Of a stretch of 45,561 nucleotides of DNA, positions 36,476 through 43,917 are shown piece by piece. The notes beneath the pieces were generated by a model. The model made no database searches, was not told where the DNA came from, and saw only the letters and a list, made by a program, of their open reading frames with translations. Numbering within the stretch: position 1 is the first letter of the stretch; every line of letters starts with the position of its first letter. The DNA is taken from contig JAFVHU010000147.1 of assembly GCA_017474385.1 (NCBI GenBank), positions 1 through 45,561 of the forward strand. The letters run 5' to 3'. The position numbers and the translations under genes are program-made. Source of the stretch: Afipia sp. (GTDB lineage: Bacteria > Pseudomonadota > Alphaproteobacteria > Rhizobiales > Xanthobacteraceae).

Positions 36476-37174
36476 ATGTCTCCGATGATCGACATATCGA
36501 GTGCAAGCAAGACATTTACGATGCATCTGCAAAACGGTGCTCGGCTGCCGGTCGTGTCAGGTGTGTCGATGCAGGTCAATGCGGGTGAATGCGTCGTGTT
36601 GTCTGGCCCATCCGGCGCAGGAAAGTCGTCGATTCTGAAAATGATCTTCGGCAACTACCGCTGCGACCATGGCCGCCTCTTGGTGCGTCACAACGAAGCG
36701 ATGATCGATGTCGCCAGCGCGCAGCCGCGCGATATCCTACGGATCCGCAGACAGACCATTGGCTATGTCAGCCAGTTCCTGCGTGCAGTGCCTCGGGTCG
36801 CCACGCTCGACGTCGTGGCCGAGCCACTCATCGCGAACGGTGTCGCGCGTGATCAAGCTCGCACGCAGGCGGGGACATTGCTGCGCCGTCTCAACATCGC
36901 CGAGCGGCTTTGGGCGTTGCCGCCTTCGACCTTCTCCGGCGGCGAGCAGCAACGTGTCAATATCGCGCGTGGCTTCATATCCGACATGCCGATCCTGTTG
37001 CTGGATGAGCCAACGGCATCGCTCGACGGCGTTAACCGGAAGATTGTGGTCGATCTCGTCGCCGAAAAGAAAGTGCGCGGGGTAGCGATGGTGGCTATCG
37101 TTCACGACGACGAGGTCCGTCATTTGATTGCCGATCGTATTATCGACGTCACGTCGTTCGCGGCGGCAGCGTAA
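36476..37174 (+). CDS. phnL: C-P lyase ATP-binding subunit PhnL
   Basis: A 232-residue ABC-type ATPase with Walker A GPSGAGKSS (44-52), signature FSGGEQQRVNIARG and Walker B ILLLDEPTASLD. The IGYVSQFLRAVPRVATLDVVAEPL stretch identifies PhnL. The ATG at 36476 is chosen because the longer frame extends into phnK. PhnL acts with PhnI, G and H in the first step. The gene is nine bases before phnM. Confidence 0.95.
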   Translation: MSPMIDISSASKTFTMHLQNGARLPVVSGVSMQVNAGECVVLSGPSGAGKSSILKMIFGNYRCDHGRLLVRHNEAMIDVASAQPRDILRIRRQTIGYVSQFLRAVPRVATLDVVAEPLIANGVARDQARTQAGTLLRRLNIAERLWALPPSTFSGGEQQRVNIARGFISDMPILLLDEPTASLDGVNRKIVVDLVAEKKVRGVAMVAIVHDDEVRHLIADRIIDVTSFAAAA

Positions 37175-37183
37175 GAGGGAAGA

Positions 37184-38341
37184 ATGATCTCCAAACGGAA
37201 CGAAGGCATCTTTGGCAACGCGCGTGTGGTCCTGAAGGACCGCGTCATAGAACGCGGCTGGGTTGCAGTTGCTCATGGCACGATCGCCGAGGTGGGTGAG
37301 GGTGACGCGCCTGAGCGCGGCGAGGACATGGGCGGGGATATTCTGATGCCCGGACTGATCGAATTGCATACCGATCACCTGGAGGCCCACTACGTGCCGC
37401 GCCCCAAGGTGTTCTGGGACCCGGTTGCGGCTGTCGTCTCCTACGATGGGCAACTCGCCACCAGCGGCATTACCACGGTGCTGGATTCCTTGCGCGTCTG
37501 GCGCGAGGAAGGTGCGGAGGACGTCGACGGTCAGGCGGGCATTCTGGCCGAAGCCATTTCCTCGGCTCGCGATGCGAAGCTGCTGCGGGCGGAGCATTTC
37601 CTGCACCTGCGTTGTGAAATTCCGATGCCAAGCGTTGTCGAGGAGGCGAAGGAACTGGTCGGCCGGCCGGATGTGCGGCTGATGTCGCTGATGGATCACA
37701 CGCCGGGCCAGCGCCAGTTTCGCGACGAAGGCAAGCTGCGTGACTATTATCGCGGCAAGAGTGGCGGTCTGACGGACGCAGAGCTGGATGTGATGTTCGA
37801 GCGGCGTTTTGTCTATCAGAAGACTTACGGCGAAACCAATATGCGGGCGATCGTAGAGCTTGCGCAAAGCTACGGCATCCCGCTCGCCAGTCATGACGAT
37901 ACCACCGAGGAAAATGTCACCGACGCGATCCGCGATCGCGTGTCGGTCGCCGAATTTCCGACCACGATGGAAGCGGCACGGGGGCTTCATCAGGCGGGCA
38001 TCGCTGTTCTGATGGGCGCGCCAAACGTTGTGCGCGGTGGTTCGCATTCCGGCAACATCGCCGCTGTCGATCTCGCCCGCGAAGGGCTGCTCGACATCAT
38101 GTCGTCGGATTACATTCCCTCGAGCCTGCTGATGGCGGCGATGCAGTTGCCGAAACATGTACCGGCGATCGACCTGGCCGCAGCGGTGCGAACCGTCACC
38201 AAAACCGCCGCTGAAGCTGTTGGTCTCGCAGATCGGGGCGAAATCGTCGCCGGCAAACGTGCCGATTTGATCCGCGTGCATCTTGCGCAAGATCTGCCGG
38301 TGGTGCGCAGCGTTTGGCGTGAAGGACATCGCGTAGCATGA
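37184..38341 (+). CDS. phnM: Ribosyl-phosphonate triphosphate diphosphatase PhnM
   Basis: A 385-residue PhnM in its canonical operon place. The metal motif IELHTDHLEAHYVPRP (His62, Asp64), the MSLMDHTPGQRQF loop, PLASHDDTTEENV and GAPNVVRGGSHSGN all match E. coli-type PhnM. It hydrolyses alpha-D-ribose 1-alkylphosphonate 5-triphosphate to the 5-phosphate and diphosphate, making the PhnJ substrate. The ATG follows AGAGGGAAGA. It overlaps phnN by four bases. A divergent second PhnM lies at 26251-27441. Confidence 0.96.
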   Translation: MISKRNEGIFGNARVVLKDRVIERGWVAVAHGTIAEVGEGDAPERGEDMGGDILMPGLIELHTDHLEAHYVPRPKVFWDPVAAVVSYDGQLATSGITTVLDSLRVWREEGAEDVDGQAGILAEAISSARDAKLLRAEHFLHLRCEIPMPSVVEEAKELVGRPDVRLMSLMDHTPGQRQFRDEGKLRDYYRGKSGGLTDAELDVMFERRFVYQKTYGETNMRAIVELAQSYGIPLASHDDTTEENVTDAIRDRVSVAEFPTTMEAARGLHQAGIAVLMGAPNVVRGGSHSGNIAAVDLAREGLLDIMSSDYIPSSLLMAAMQLPKHVPAIDLAAAVRTVTKTAAEAVGLADRGEIVAGKRADLIRVHLAQDLPVVRSVWREGHRVA

Positions 38342-38916
38342 CCGATATTGCAACACTGTCCGCGCCAAGCACGGATTTGATAGGGCCGGGCCGATTGGTT
38401 CTGGTCGTCGGCCCAAGCGGGGCAGGCAAGGATACGCTGATCGGGCTGGCGCAGGCGGCCTGTGCGGGCGACACCAGCGTCGTCTTCCCGCAACGAGTTG
38501 TGACGCGGGAGGCTTCGTCCTTCGAAAATAATGAGGCGGTCAGCCCGACACAGTTCGGGCAGATGCTGGCGCATGGCGACTTCGCCTTTCAGTGGGAGGC
38601 ACATGGCCTGCGCTACGGTGTGCCGCGCTCGATCGTCGATGGCATCCGGGCCGGACACGTTGTTGTCGTGAATGCGTCTCGCACCATTGTCGAGTTTGCG
38701 CGCAGGTCCTATGCCAACGTGACGGTGGTCTCTGTGACGGCTCCGCCGGAGATTCTTGCGCAACGTCTTGCTGCAAGGGCGCGCGTCAGCGATGGCCAAC
38801 TGGACGACAGGCTGCGAAGGGCCGTTATTTCCGCCGTGCCTGATGTCGTCATCAATAACGTTGGCCGTGCGGAGGATCACGCAGCCGAGCTTTTGCAGGC
38901 GATCAAGCGCCTTTGA
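38338..38916 (+). CDS. phnN: Ribose 1,5-bisphosphate phosphokinase PhnN
   Basis: A 192-residue guanylate-kinase-like P-loop kinase with Walker A GPSGAGKD (25-32). The segments RVVTREASSFENNEAVSP, FQWEAHGLRYGVPRS and RQR-like AARARVSDGQLDDRL fit PhnN. It phosphorylates ribose 1,5-bisphosphate to PRPP, returning the ribose of the C-P lyase pathway to nucleotide metabolism. It overlaps phnM by ATGA and is the last gene of the lyase operon, 16 bases before the convergent SDR remnant. Confidence 0.93.
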   Translation: MTDIATLSAPSTDLIGPGRLVLVVGPSGAGKDTLIGLAQAACAGDTSVVFPQRVVTREASSFENNEAVSPTQFGQMLAHGDFAFQWEAHGLRYGVPRSIVDGIRAGHVVVVNASRTIVEFARRSYANVTVVSVTAPPEILAQRLAARARVSDGQLDDRLRRAVISAVPDVVINNVGRAEDHAAELLQAIKRL

Positions 38917-38932
38917 GAGGTATCGGCGGCGA

Positions 38933-39571
38933 TCAGACGACGCCGCCGTTTGCGCGCAGTACCTGACCGTTGACCCAGTCCCCGTCGGGGCCTGCAAGGA
39001 ACGACACCACGCCGGCGATGTCGCTCGGCTCGGCCAGCCGCTCAAGCGGTGCCATCCTGGCAAGGCGATCAACGAGCTCCGGCGATTTGCCGTTAAGGAA
39101 TAACTCAGTGGCGGTGGGGCCGGGCGCAACGGCATTCACGGTGATGTTGCGGCCGCGCATTTCTTTGGCGAGGATTGCAGTCATTGTTTCAACGGCGGCC
39201 TTGGTCGCGGCATAGATGCCGTAATTTTCGAGCTTCGTCCCGACGACGCTCGTTGAGAAGTTGATGATGCGCCCGCCATTGCGCAGCCGTTTTGCAGCCT
39301 CCCGCATGCCGTTGAACGTGCCCTTCAGATTGATGGCGATCATGCGATCGAACGCGGCATCATCGGCTTCGGCAAAGCTCGCGAGCTGCATAACGCCGGC
39401 GTTGTTCACCACCACGTCAACGCCGCCGAAGGCTGCTTCCGCAGCGTCGAACATGCGGCGGACGGCTGTTGGATCGCTCACGTCTGCCTTTGCGGACAGG
39501 GCGCGTCCACCGGCTGCTTCGATCTTGCTGGCAAGCGCTTCAGCTTCGGCCTGGTTGCCTGCATAGTTGAT
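38933..39571 (-). pseudogene. SDR-family oxidoreductase lacking its N-terminus
   Basis: The frame encodes about 212 residues of a classical SDR: NYAGNQAEAEALASKIEAAG, VVVNNAGVM, the YAATK catalytic motif and a C-terminus WVNGQVLRANGGVV. The first ~33 residues, including the TGxxxGIG cofactor motif and the start codon, are missing. Similarity stops near 39570, where the opposite strand turns into the tail of a LysR regulator. A GTG at 39481 could start a shorter product, but this would still lack the cofactor-binding strand. The gene is therefore broken. SDR genes divergent from a LysR gene are a common pair, so a single deletion explains the arrangement. Confidence 0.85.
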
Positions 39572-39748
39572 GAACTTGCGGCGGGAGCCCTTGCCGAAGT
39601 GCTGCCGGATTTCCCGCCGTCACCGTCGCCGGTGTATGTGCTGTACCCGCAGAATCGCCAGCTTTCGCCGCGCGTGCGTGTTTTTATCGACTGGCTGGCC
39701 TCGGAGTTCGCGGATCGGATACTCAACAGGGCAGCCGCTCAAATCTGA
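39569..39748 (+). pseudogene. C-terminal remnant of a LysR-family regulator
   Basis: The plus strand encodes DELAAGALAEVLPDFPP, PVYVLYPQNRQLSPRVR and VFIDWLASEFADR, the standard end of LysR substrate-binding domains, up to a TGA at 39746. Only about 59 of some 300 codons remain; the helix-turn-helix and most of the effector domain are gone. It has no start of its own and abuts the SDR remnant head to head. The reading frame of what is left contains no further damage. Confidence 0.85.
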
Positions 39749-39790
39749 AATCAGCCGCACGCGTCATCGACAAGCGGTGGGAAATATCCG

Positions 39791-40126
39791 TTACGCCATG
39801 GTGCCGGCATAACGCGGCAACTCTGCGGATTTGTCTGGCTTCAGAACACCCATCACGGCGCGTGCGTGTCCGAGGCTGATAACCGCGATGTCGCGCGTTG
39901 GCTGACCGGCGCGCGGCTGCGCCTTCTCGACCAATAGCAGGCCGCCTTCCTCGTAAATTTTTACGGTACCTACGCCGGTCCAGAGCGTTTCGCGGGCATC
40001 GTAGAAATCCTCAACACTCTCCGTTGTGAATGCGATCTGGTCGACCGCGAGTTTGTAGCCGAGGCGTTCGAAACGGCTGACGATATCTGCATCGGACATT
40101 TTGATGCGCGTGCGCGGCAAGCTCAA
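39791..40126 (-). CDS. Conserved-looking hypothetical protein, 111 aa, divergent from pqqA
   Basis: I do not recognise this protein. It is 111 residues, without signal peptide or membrane helix, mixed alpha/beta in character: an amphipathic start (DADIVSRFERLGYKLAVDQIAF), then IYEEGGLLLVEKAQP and AVISLGHARAVMGVLKPDK. The start is a TTG at 40126, chosen because GGAGGG lies 8 bases upstream; an ATG at 40099 is weaker. Codon use is like the neighbours. It diverges from pqqA across 336 bases and lies next to the LysR-SDR scar, so it could belong with either. No function is proposed. Confidence 0.65.
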   Translation of the reverse strand: MSLPRTRIKMSDADIVSRFERLGYKLAVDQIAFTTESVEDFYDARETLWTGVGTVKIYEEGGLLLVEKAQPRAGQPTRDIAVISLGHARAVMGVLKPDKSAELPRYAGTMA

Positions 40127-40462
40127 CTTGGGTTCCCTCCCTACAGGTCAATGCAGGAGAGCTCCGTCGCTCGGTCCGGAAGGTGCATCGATCTGTGTGC
40201 TTGTGTGAAGAATCGCGCCGTTTATGGCGTCGTTGTTGGCCGTAGGTTCGAACTGACGGGTATCCAAGTAAAGCCCCATTGTTTGAAATTTTCCCCGGCG
40301 TCGCGTGGGAATGAATTGTTGCGCTGCACAGTTCCCCGAGCGGGCTCACAAACTTGTGCCAGAGCGCTGGAAATTGGATGACATCTTCCCGAAAGTCCGT
40401 GTTAGTTTTGCAGTTGACGGCGACACAAAGTCCCGTTGCGGAATGGGAAGGAGACCAAGAAA
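40127..40462. other. Gene-free 336-base region upstream of pqqA
   Basis: No coding frame here looks real. The region holds a 12-base palindrome CACAA-AC-TTGTG (40347-40358) and a TTGACG hexamer (40414-40419) that could be a -35 box for pqqA, although no convincing -10 follows. pqqA has a strong AAGGAG ribosome site. The long leader probably contains the pqq promoter and possibly that of the divergent 111-aa gene. Confidence 0.5.
40347..40358. promoter_or_regulatory. 12-base palindrome upstream of pqqA
   Basis: CACAA-AC-TTGTG is a perfect 5+5 palindrome about 105 bases before the pqqA start. It could be a regulator site for the pqq operon; no regulator is encoded nearby except the broken LysR. 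Confidence 0.3.
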
Positions 40463-40543
40463 ATGGCCTGGAAGACTCCAAAGATCGTCGAAGTGCCAGT
40501 TGGTATGGAAATCAACATGTACGCCTGCGCGGCGCGGAAGTAG
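40463..40543 (+). CDS. pqqA: PQQ precursor peptide PqqA
   Basis: A 26-residue peptide beginning MAWKTPKIVEVPVG and ending YACAARK. It carries the Glu16-x3-Tyr20 pair (GMEINMYACA) whose side chains are cross-linked by PqqE and become the PQQ skeleton. The N-terminal half matches rhizobial PqqA. The ATG is preceded by AAGGAG at good spacing, one of the strongest ribosome sites in the window, as expected for a substrate peptide needed in excess. Its stop lies inside a GC-rich hairpin that separates it from pqqB. Confidence 0.96.
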   Translation: MAWKTPKIVEVPVGMEINMYACAARK

Positions 40544-40619
40544 GCCGCGCCTCGTTATCAGGTTTGCAGCGAAGCTGCCCGGTTTGCGTCAGGAATTCTT
40601 CCCATCGGGAGTATTCCTG
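40531..40619 (+). terminator. Hairpins between pqqA and pqqB
   Basis: Three stems lie in a row. GGCGCGG/CCGCGCC (40531-40551) spans the pqqA stop. GCAGC-GAA-GCTGC occupies 40566-40578. CAGGAAT/ATTCCTG (40590-40619) has an inner TCCC-ATC-GGGA stem. None has a long U-tract. They most likely shield the pqqA message or attenuate read-through into pqqB, giving an excess of precursor peptide over enzymes. Confidence 0.55.
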
Positions 40620-40643
40620 CGCGACACCGGTTTTGTTGCGTTT

Positions 40644-40695
40644 GTGACATCGAGTTCCGTGACATGAACTCCTGTCACCATGAAGTTCAGTCACA
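40644..40695. repeat. GTGAC/GTCAC repeat cluster before pqqB
   Basis: Within 52 bases there are two direct copies of GTGACAT (40644, 40659) and two inverted ones, TGTCAC (40673) and GTCACA (40690). GAGTTC and GAACTC between them form another inverted pair. The whole can fold on itself or be a multi-site operator. It ends 24 bases before the pqqB start. Confidence 0.55.
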
Positions 40696-40719
40696 TTGAA
40701 TCGAGCGCGGAGCTTCCTT

Positions 40720-41643
40720 ATGCGCGTCGTCGTTCTCGGGGCTGCGGCGGGCGGTGGTGTTCCTCAATGGAATTGTAATTGCGAGGTCTGTCGCGCGGCC
40801 CGCGGTCCGCAGCCTGAATTGCAGGCGACCCAAGCCTCGATTGCGATCAGCGCCGACGGCGAACACTGGTTTCTGGTCAACGCCTCGCCGGATCTGCGCC
40901 AGCAGGTTATCGCGACACCGCAGCTTCACCCCAGGACGGGCCATTTGCGCCATAGCCCGATTGCTGGTGTTATTCTGACAAATGGCGAGGTAGATGCCGT
41001 CGCCGGACTTTTGTCGCTCCGTGAGGGCTGGCCATTCACCATCTACGCCCATCAGCGCGTGCTTTCCGTTCTCAAGTCGAACAGTATCTTCAACGTGCTC
41101 GACGAGAAGAGGGTGCGTCGCCAACCGATGGAGTTTGATACGGCATTCGAACCCGTGCTTCCGGACGGCTCACCATCCGGGCTCGAAGTTCTGCCGTTTG
41201 CCGTGCCCGGTAAACGCGCCTGGTATCTTGAAAGTGCTCCACAACGCGATGGCGACGAGCCTGGCGATACGCTTGGGTTGCGGATCGCCGACAAGAGAAG
41301 CGGAGAGTATCTCTATTTTCTTGCAGCCTGCGCGGCGCTTACCCCTGATCTCAAGCAGCGGCTTCAAGACGCGCCACTGATTTTTTTCGACGGCACGCTC
41401 TGGCGCGACGACGAATTGATCGCAGCCGGGCTGGGGGCGAAAACCGGCCAGCGTATGGGGCATATGGCGATGTCGGGCGATGACGGCGCCATCGCGGCGC
41501 TTGCGGACCTCGGCATCGCGCGTAAGATTTTCCTGCATATCAACAACTCGAATCCGGTTCTGTTTCCGGACTCTGCGGAGCGCAAAGCGGCCGAGAATTC
41601 AGGATGGCAGATCCCCTCGGACGGAACGGAGATCACCATTTGA
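40720..41643 (+). CDS. pqqB: PQQ biosynthesis protein PqqB
   Basis: A 307-residue metallo-beta-lactamase-fold protein. It starts MRVVVLGAAAGGGVPQWNCNCEVCRAARG, the unmistakable PqqB N-terminus with a CxCxxC zinc site. ASPDLRQQV, TNGEVDAVAGLLSLREG and MGHMAMSGDDG follow in order. PqqB is reported to hydroxylate a tyrosine-derived intermediate or otherwise prepare it for PqqC. The ATG at 40720 has GGAG upstream; a TTG at 40696 is the longer option. Its end overlaps the putative TTG start of pqqC. Confidence 0.96.
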   Translation: MRVVVLGAAAGGGVPQWNCNCEVCRAARGPQPELQATQASIAISADGEHWFLVNASPDLRQQVIATPQLHPRTGHLRHSPIAGVILTNGEVDAVAGLLSLREGWPFTIYAHQRVLSVLKSNSIFNVLDEKRVRRQPMEFDTAFEPVLPDGSPSGLEVLPFAVPGKRAWYLESAPQRDGDEPGDTLGLRIADKRSGEYLYFLAACAALTPDLKQRLQDAPLIFFDGTLWRDDELIAAGLGAKTGQRMGHMAMSGDDGAIAALADLGIARKIFLHINNSNPVLFPDSAERKAAENSGWQIPSDGTEITI

Positions 41644-42404
41644 TCGCGACGAGTGTGTTTGCATTAAAGGCGGGAACGCCGCTTGGGTCGGCGGATGATC
41701 TTGAAGCGGCGCTTCGGCAGATTGGGGCGACGCGGTATCACAACCTGCATCCCTTTCACCGGTTGCTGCATGGCGGCAAGCTGAACAAGGGGCAGGTGCA
41801 GGCTTGGGCGCTCAATCGCTACTATTATCAAAGTTCCATTCCCATCAAGGATGCAGTGGTGATCTCGCGGTTCCGCGACCGCAACATCCGGCTCGAGTGG
41901 CGGCATCGCATTGAAGATCACGACGGCGATATCGGCACCGAAGGCGGCATCGAGCGCTGGCTGAAGCTGACTGAGGGCCTCGGTCTGGACAGCGCCTATG
42001 TGGAATCCGCGGAGGGTATTCTTCCCGCGACACGTTTCGCAGTCGATGCCTACGTTCATTTTGTTCGCGACAAGACGCCGCTTGAGGCGATCGCATCGTC
42101 GCTGACTGAGCTGTTCGCGCCGAACCTGCACGAGGAACGTATTTCGGGAATGCTCGCGCATTACGATTTCATTAATCCGAACATCATGAGCTATTTCAAG
42201 CGGCGGATGGAACAGGCGCCACGAGACGCGAACTTTGCGCTCGATTTCGTCAAGCGCCATGCCGCGACGCCGCAAGAGCGGGAAGCCGTCTGCAATGCGC
42301 TGATCTTCAAGACCAACGTGCTCTGGGTCCAACTCGATGCGCTTTATCACGCGTATGTTGATGGCCACGTGCCGCCGGGCGCCTTTGTGCCGGAGCCGGG
42401 CTGA
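41640..42404 (+). CDS. pqqC: PQQ synthase PqqC
   Basis: A 254-residue PqqC (pyrroloquinoline-quinone synthase), a helical cofactorless oxidase that performs the final ring closure and eight-electron oxidation. YHNLHPFHRLLHGGKLNKGQ, WALNRYYYQSSIPIKDA and RIEDHDG carry the conserved active-site residues. The TTG at 41640 overlaps the pqqB stop (TTGA), has GGAG eight bases upstream and gives a family-like length. An ATG at 41604 would add 12 residues inside pqqB. Its stop overlaps pqqD (TGATG). Confidence 0.94.
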   Translation: MIATSVFALKAGTPLGSADDLEAALRQIGATRYHNLHPFHRLLHGGKLNKGQVQAWALNRYYYQSSIPIKDAVVISRFRDRNIRLEWRHRIEDHDGDIGTEGGIERWLKLTEGLGLDSAYVESAEGILPATRFAVDAYVHFVRDKTPLEAIASSLTELFAPNLHEERISGMLAHYDFINPNIMSYFKRRMEQAPRDANFALDFVKRHAATPQEREAVCNALIFKTNVLWVQLDALYHAYVDGHVPPGAFVPEPG

Positions 42405-42718
42405 TGGCATTGCGAAGCCGCCGGATCGACATAAGTGAAGGGAGCCGGCCGGTGCTGGCCCGGCACGCCAAGCTCAAGTTCGACGAGGCCCGGAAGGTCT
42501 GGGTCATTCTGGTGCCGGAGCGGGTGCTTGCGCCGGACGAGATTGCAGTCGAAATCCTGCAACTTTGCGACGGCGTTCGCAGCGTCGATCAGATCATTGA
42601 TGTGCTCGCTGCCAAGTACACTGCCGATCGTGGTATGATCGGCGCGGACGTCATCGCCATGCTGCGGGATCTCGCCGAAAAGGGGTTTCTTGCAGAGGCA
42701 CAGGACACGAAATCATGA
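42404..42718 (+). CDS. pqqD: PqqA-binding chaperone PqqD
   Basis: A 104-residue PqqD, the RiPP recognition element that binds PqqA and presents it to PqqE. The conserved start RPVLARHAKLKFDEARKVWV is followed by LAPDEIAVEILQLCDG and a winged-helix-like remainder. It overlaps both pqqC (one base) and pqqE (ATGA). It is a separate gene here, not fused to pqqC as in Methylorubrum. Confidence 0.95.
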   Translation: MALRSRRIDISEGSRPVLARHAKLKFDEARKVWVILVPERVLAPDEIAVEILQLCDGVRSVDQIIDVLAAKYTADRGMIGADVIAMLRDLAEKGFLAEAQDTKS

Positions 42719-43917
42719 GTTCGACGCTCACCGATGCCTCTCCTGTTCACGCCGATCCGGCGGATGGATTGGCGGTGCTGGAACAGCGCAAATCGCGGGC
42801 GGAAATGTTCGGCATTCCTTTGGCCGTTCTGGCAGAGCTGACACACCGCTGTCCTTTGCAGTGTCCGTATTGTTCGAACCCGGTGGAACTGGAGCGGGGC
42901 GGGGCGGAGCTGACCACCGACGAGTGGAAGCGTGTGCTGAGTGAACTTGCGGCAATCGGCGTGCTTCAGATCCATTTTTCCGGCGGTGAACCGACGGCGC
43001 GGAAGGACCTGGTGGAACTGGTTCAGCATGCAACCGATGTCGGCCTGTATACGAACCTCATCACCTCCGCTGTCTTATTGACGAAGGACAAGCTTGCCGC
43101 CCTGGCCGATGCCGGGCTTTGTCACGTGCAGATCAGTTTCCAGGGCAGCGAGCAGGGCGTTGCCGACCGCGTCGCCGGCTTGAAGGACGCGCACGCAAAG
43201 AAGATCGAGGCTGCGGGCTGGACGCGCGAGCTCGGCCTGCCGCTGACGGTCAACGCCGTGATGCATCGCCAGAATCTGTTTCAGCTTGCCGATATCATCC
43301 AGATGGCCGTCGATCTCGATGCCGACCGGCTCGAAGTCGCCAACGTGCAGTATTACGGCTGGGCGTTGAAGAACCGTCCCGCACTAATGCCGACGATAGA
43401 ACAGATCGACGAGACCTCCCGCATCGTCGAGGAGGCTGAGGCCCAGCTGAAAGGCATCCTCGCCATCGACTACGTCGTGCCGGATTACTACGCGCTGCGT
43501 CCAAAGAAATGCATGGGCGGCTGGGGGCGGCAGTTCTTCAACATCTCGCCGTCGGGCAAGATATTGCCATGTCACGCGGCGGAAACGATCACCGGTCTTG
43601 CGTTTGAATCTGTGCGGGATCATTCGATCGCGTGGATCTGGCAGAACTCGGAAGCGTTCAATCGCTATCGCGGCACCGGCTGGATGCCTGAGCCGTGCCG
43701 GAGCTGTGAATACAAGGAGATCGATTACGGCGGCTGCCGCTGTCAGGCATTTGCGCTGACCGGCAATGCCGGCAACACCGATCCGGCCTGCGCGTTGTCG
43801 CCGGTACACGAGCAGATATTCAAGACCGCGATGGCGGAGGCGGCCGGAGACAACCGCCGGTTCATCTATCGCAACTTTGCAGGCGGCACACTCGAGGCTG
43901 ATCCACATGGAGCCTGA
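42715..43917 (+). CDS. pqqE: Radical-SAM PqqA cyclase PqqE
   Basis: A 400-residue radical-SAM SPASM protein. The SAM cluster cysteines are Cys46, Cys50 and Cys53 in THRCPLQCPYC, followed by FSGGEPTARKDL. The SPASM region has CMGGWG, ILPCHAAE and CRSCEYKEIDYGGCRCQAF for two auxiliary clusters. It forms the Glu-Tyr carbon-carbon bond in PqqA together with PqqD. It overlaps pqqD by four bases and the next gene by 11, so the downstream hydrolase is co-transcribed. Confidence 0.96.
   Translation: MSSTLTDASPVHADPADGLAVLEQRKSRAEMFGIPLAVLAELTHRCPLQCPYCSNPVELERGGAELTTDEWKRVLSELAAIGVLQIHFSGGEPTARKDLVELVQHATDVGLYTNLITSAVLLTKDKLAALADAGLCHVQISFQGSEQGVADRVAGLKDAHAKKIEAAGWTRELGLPLTVNAVMHRQNLFQLADIIQMAVDLDADRLEVANVQYYGWALKNRPALMPTIEQIDETSRIVEEAEAQLKGILAIDYVVPDYYALRPKKCMGGWGRQFFNISPSGKILPCHAAETITGLAFESVRDHSIAWIWQNSEAFNRYRGTGWMPEPCRSCEYKEIDYGGCRCQAFALTGNAGNTDPACALSPVHEQIFKTAMAEAAGDNRRFIYRNFAGGTLEADPHGA

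Noticed and set aside
36737-38416. 559-codon open frame on the minus strand across phnL, phnM and phnN
   Set aside because: It is antisense to well-recognised phn genes, its residue composition is His/Arg-rich as in shadow frames, and no family motif is seen.
39478-39726. 82-codon minus-strand frame overlapping the SDR-LysR scar
   Set aside because: It runs in a different frame from the SDR remnant and opposite the LysR tail; both remnants explain the sequence better.
40644-40695. CRISPR-like or CRP-type site before pqqB
   Set aside because: The repeats are too short and irregular for CRISPR, and no TGTGA-N6-TCACA spacing is present.
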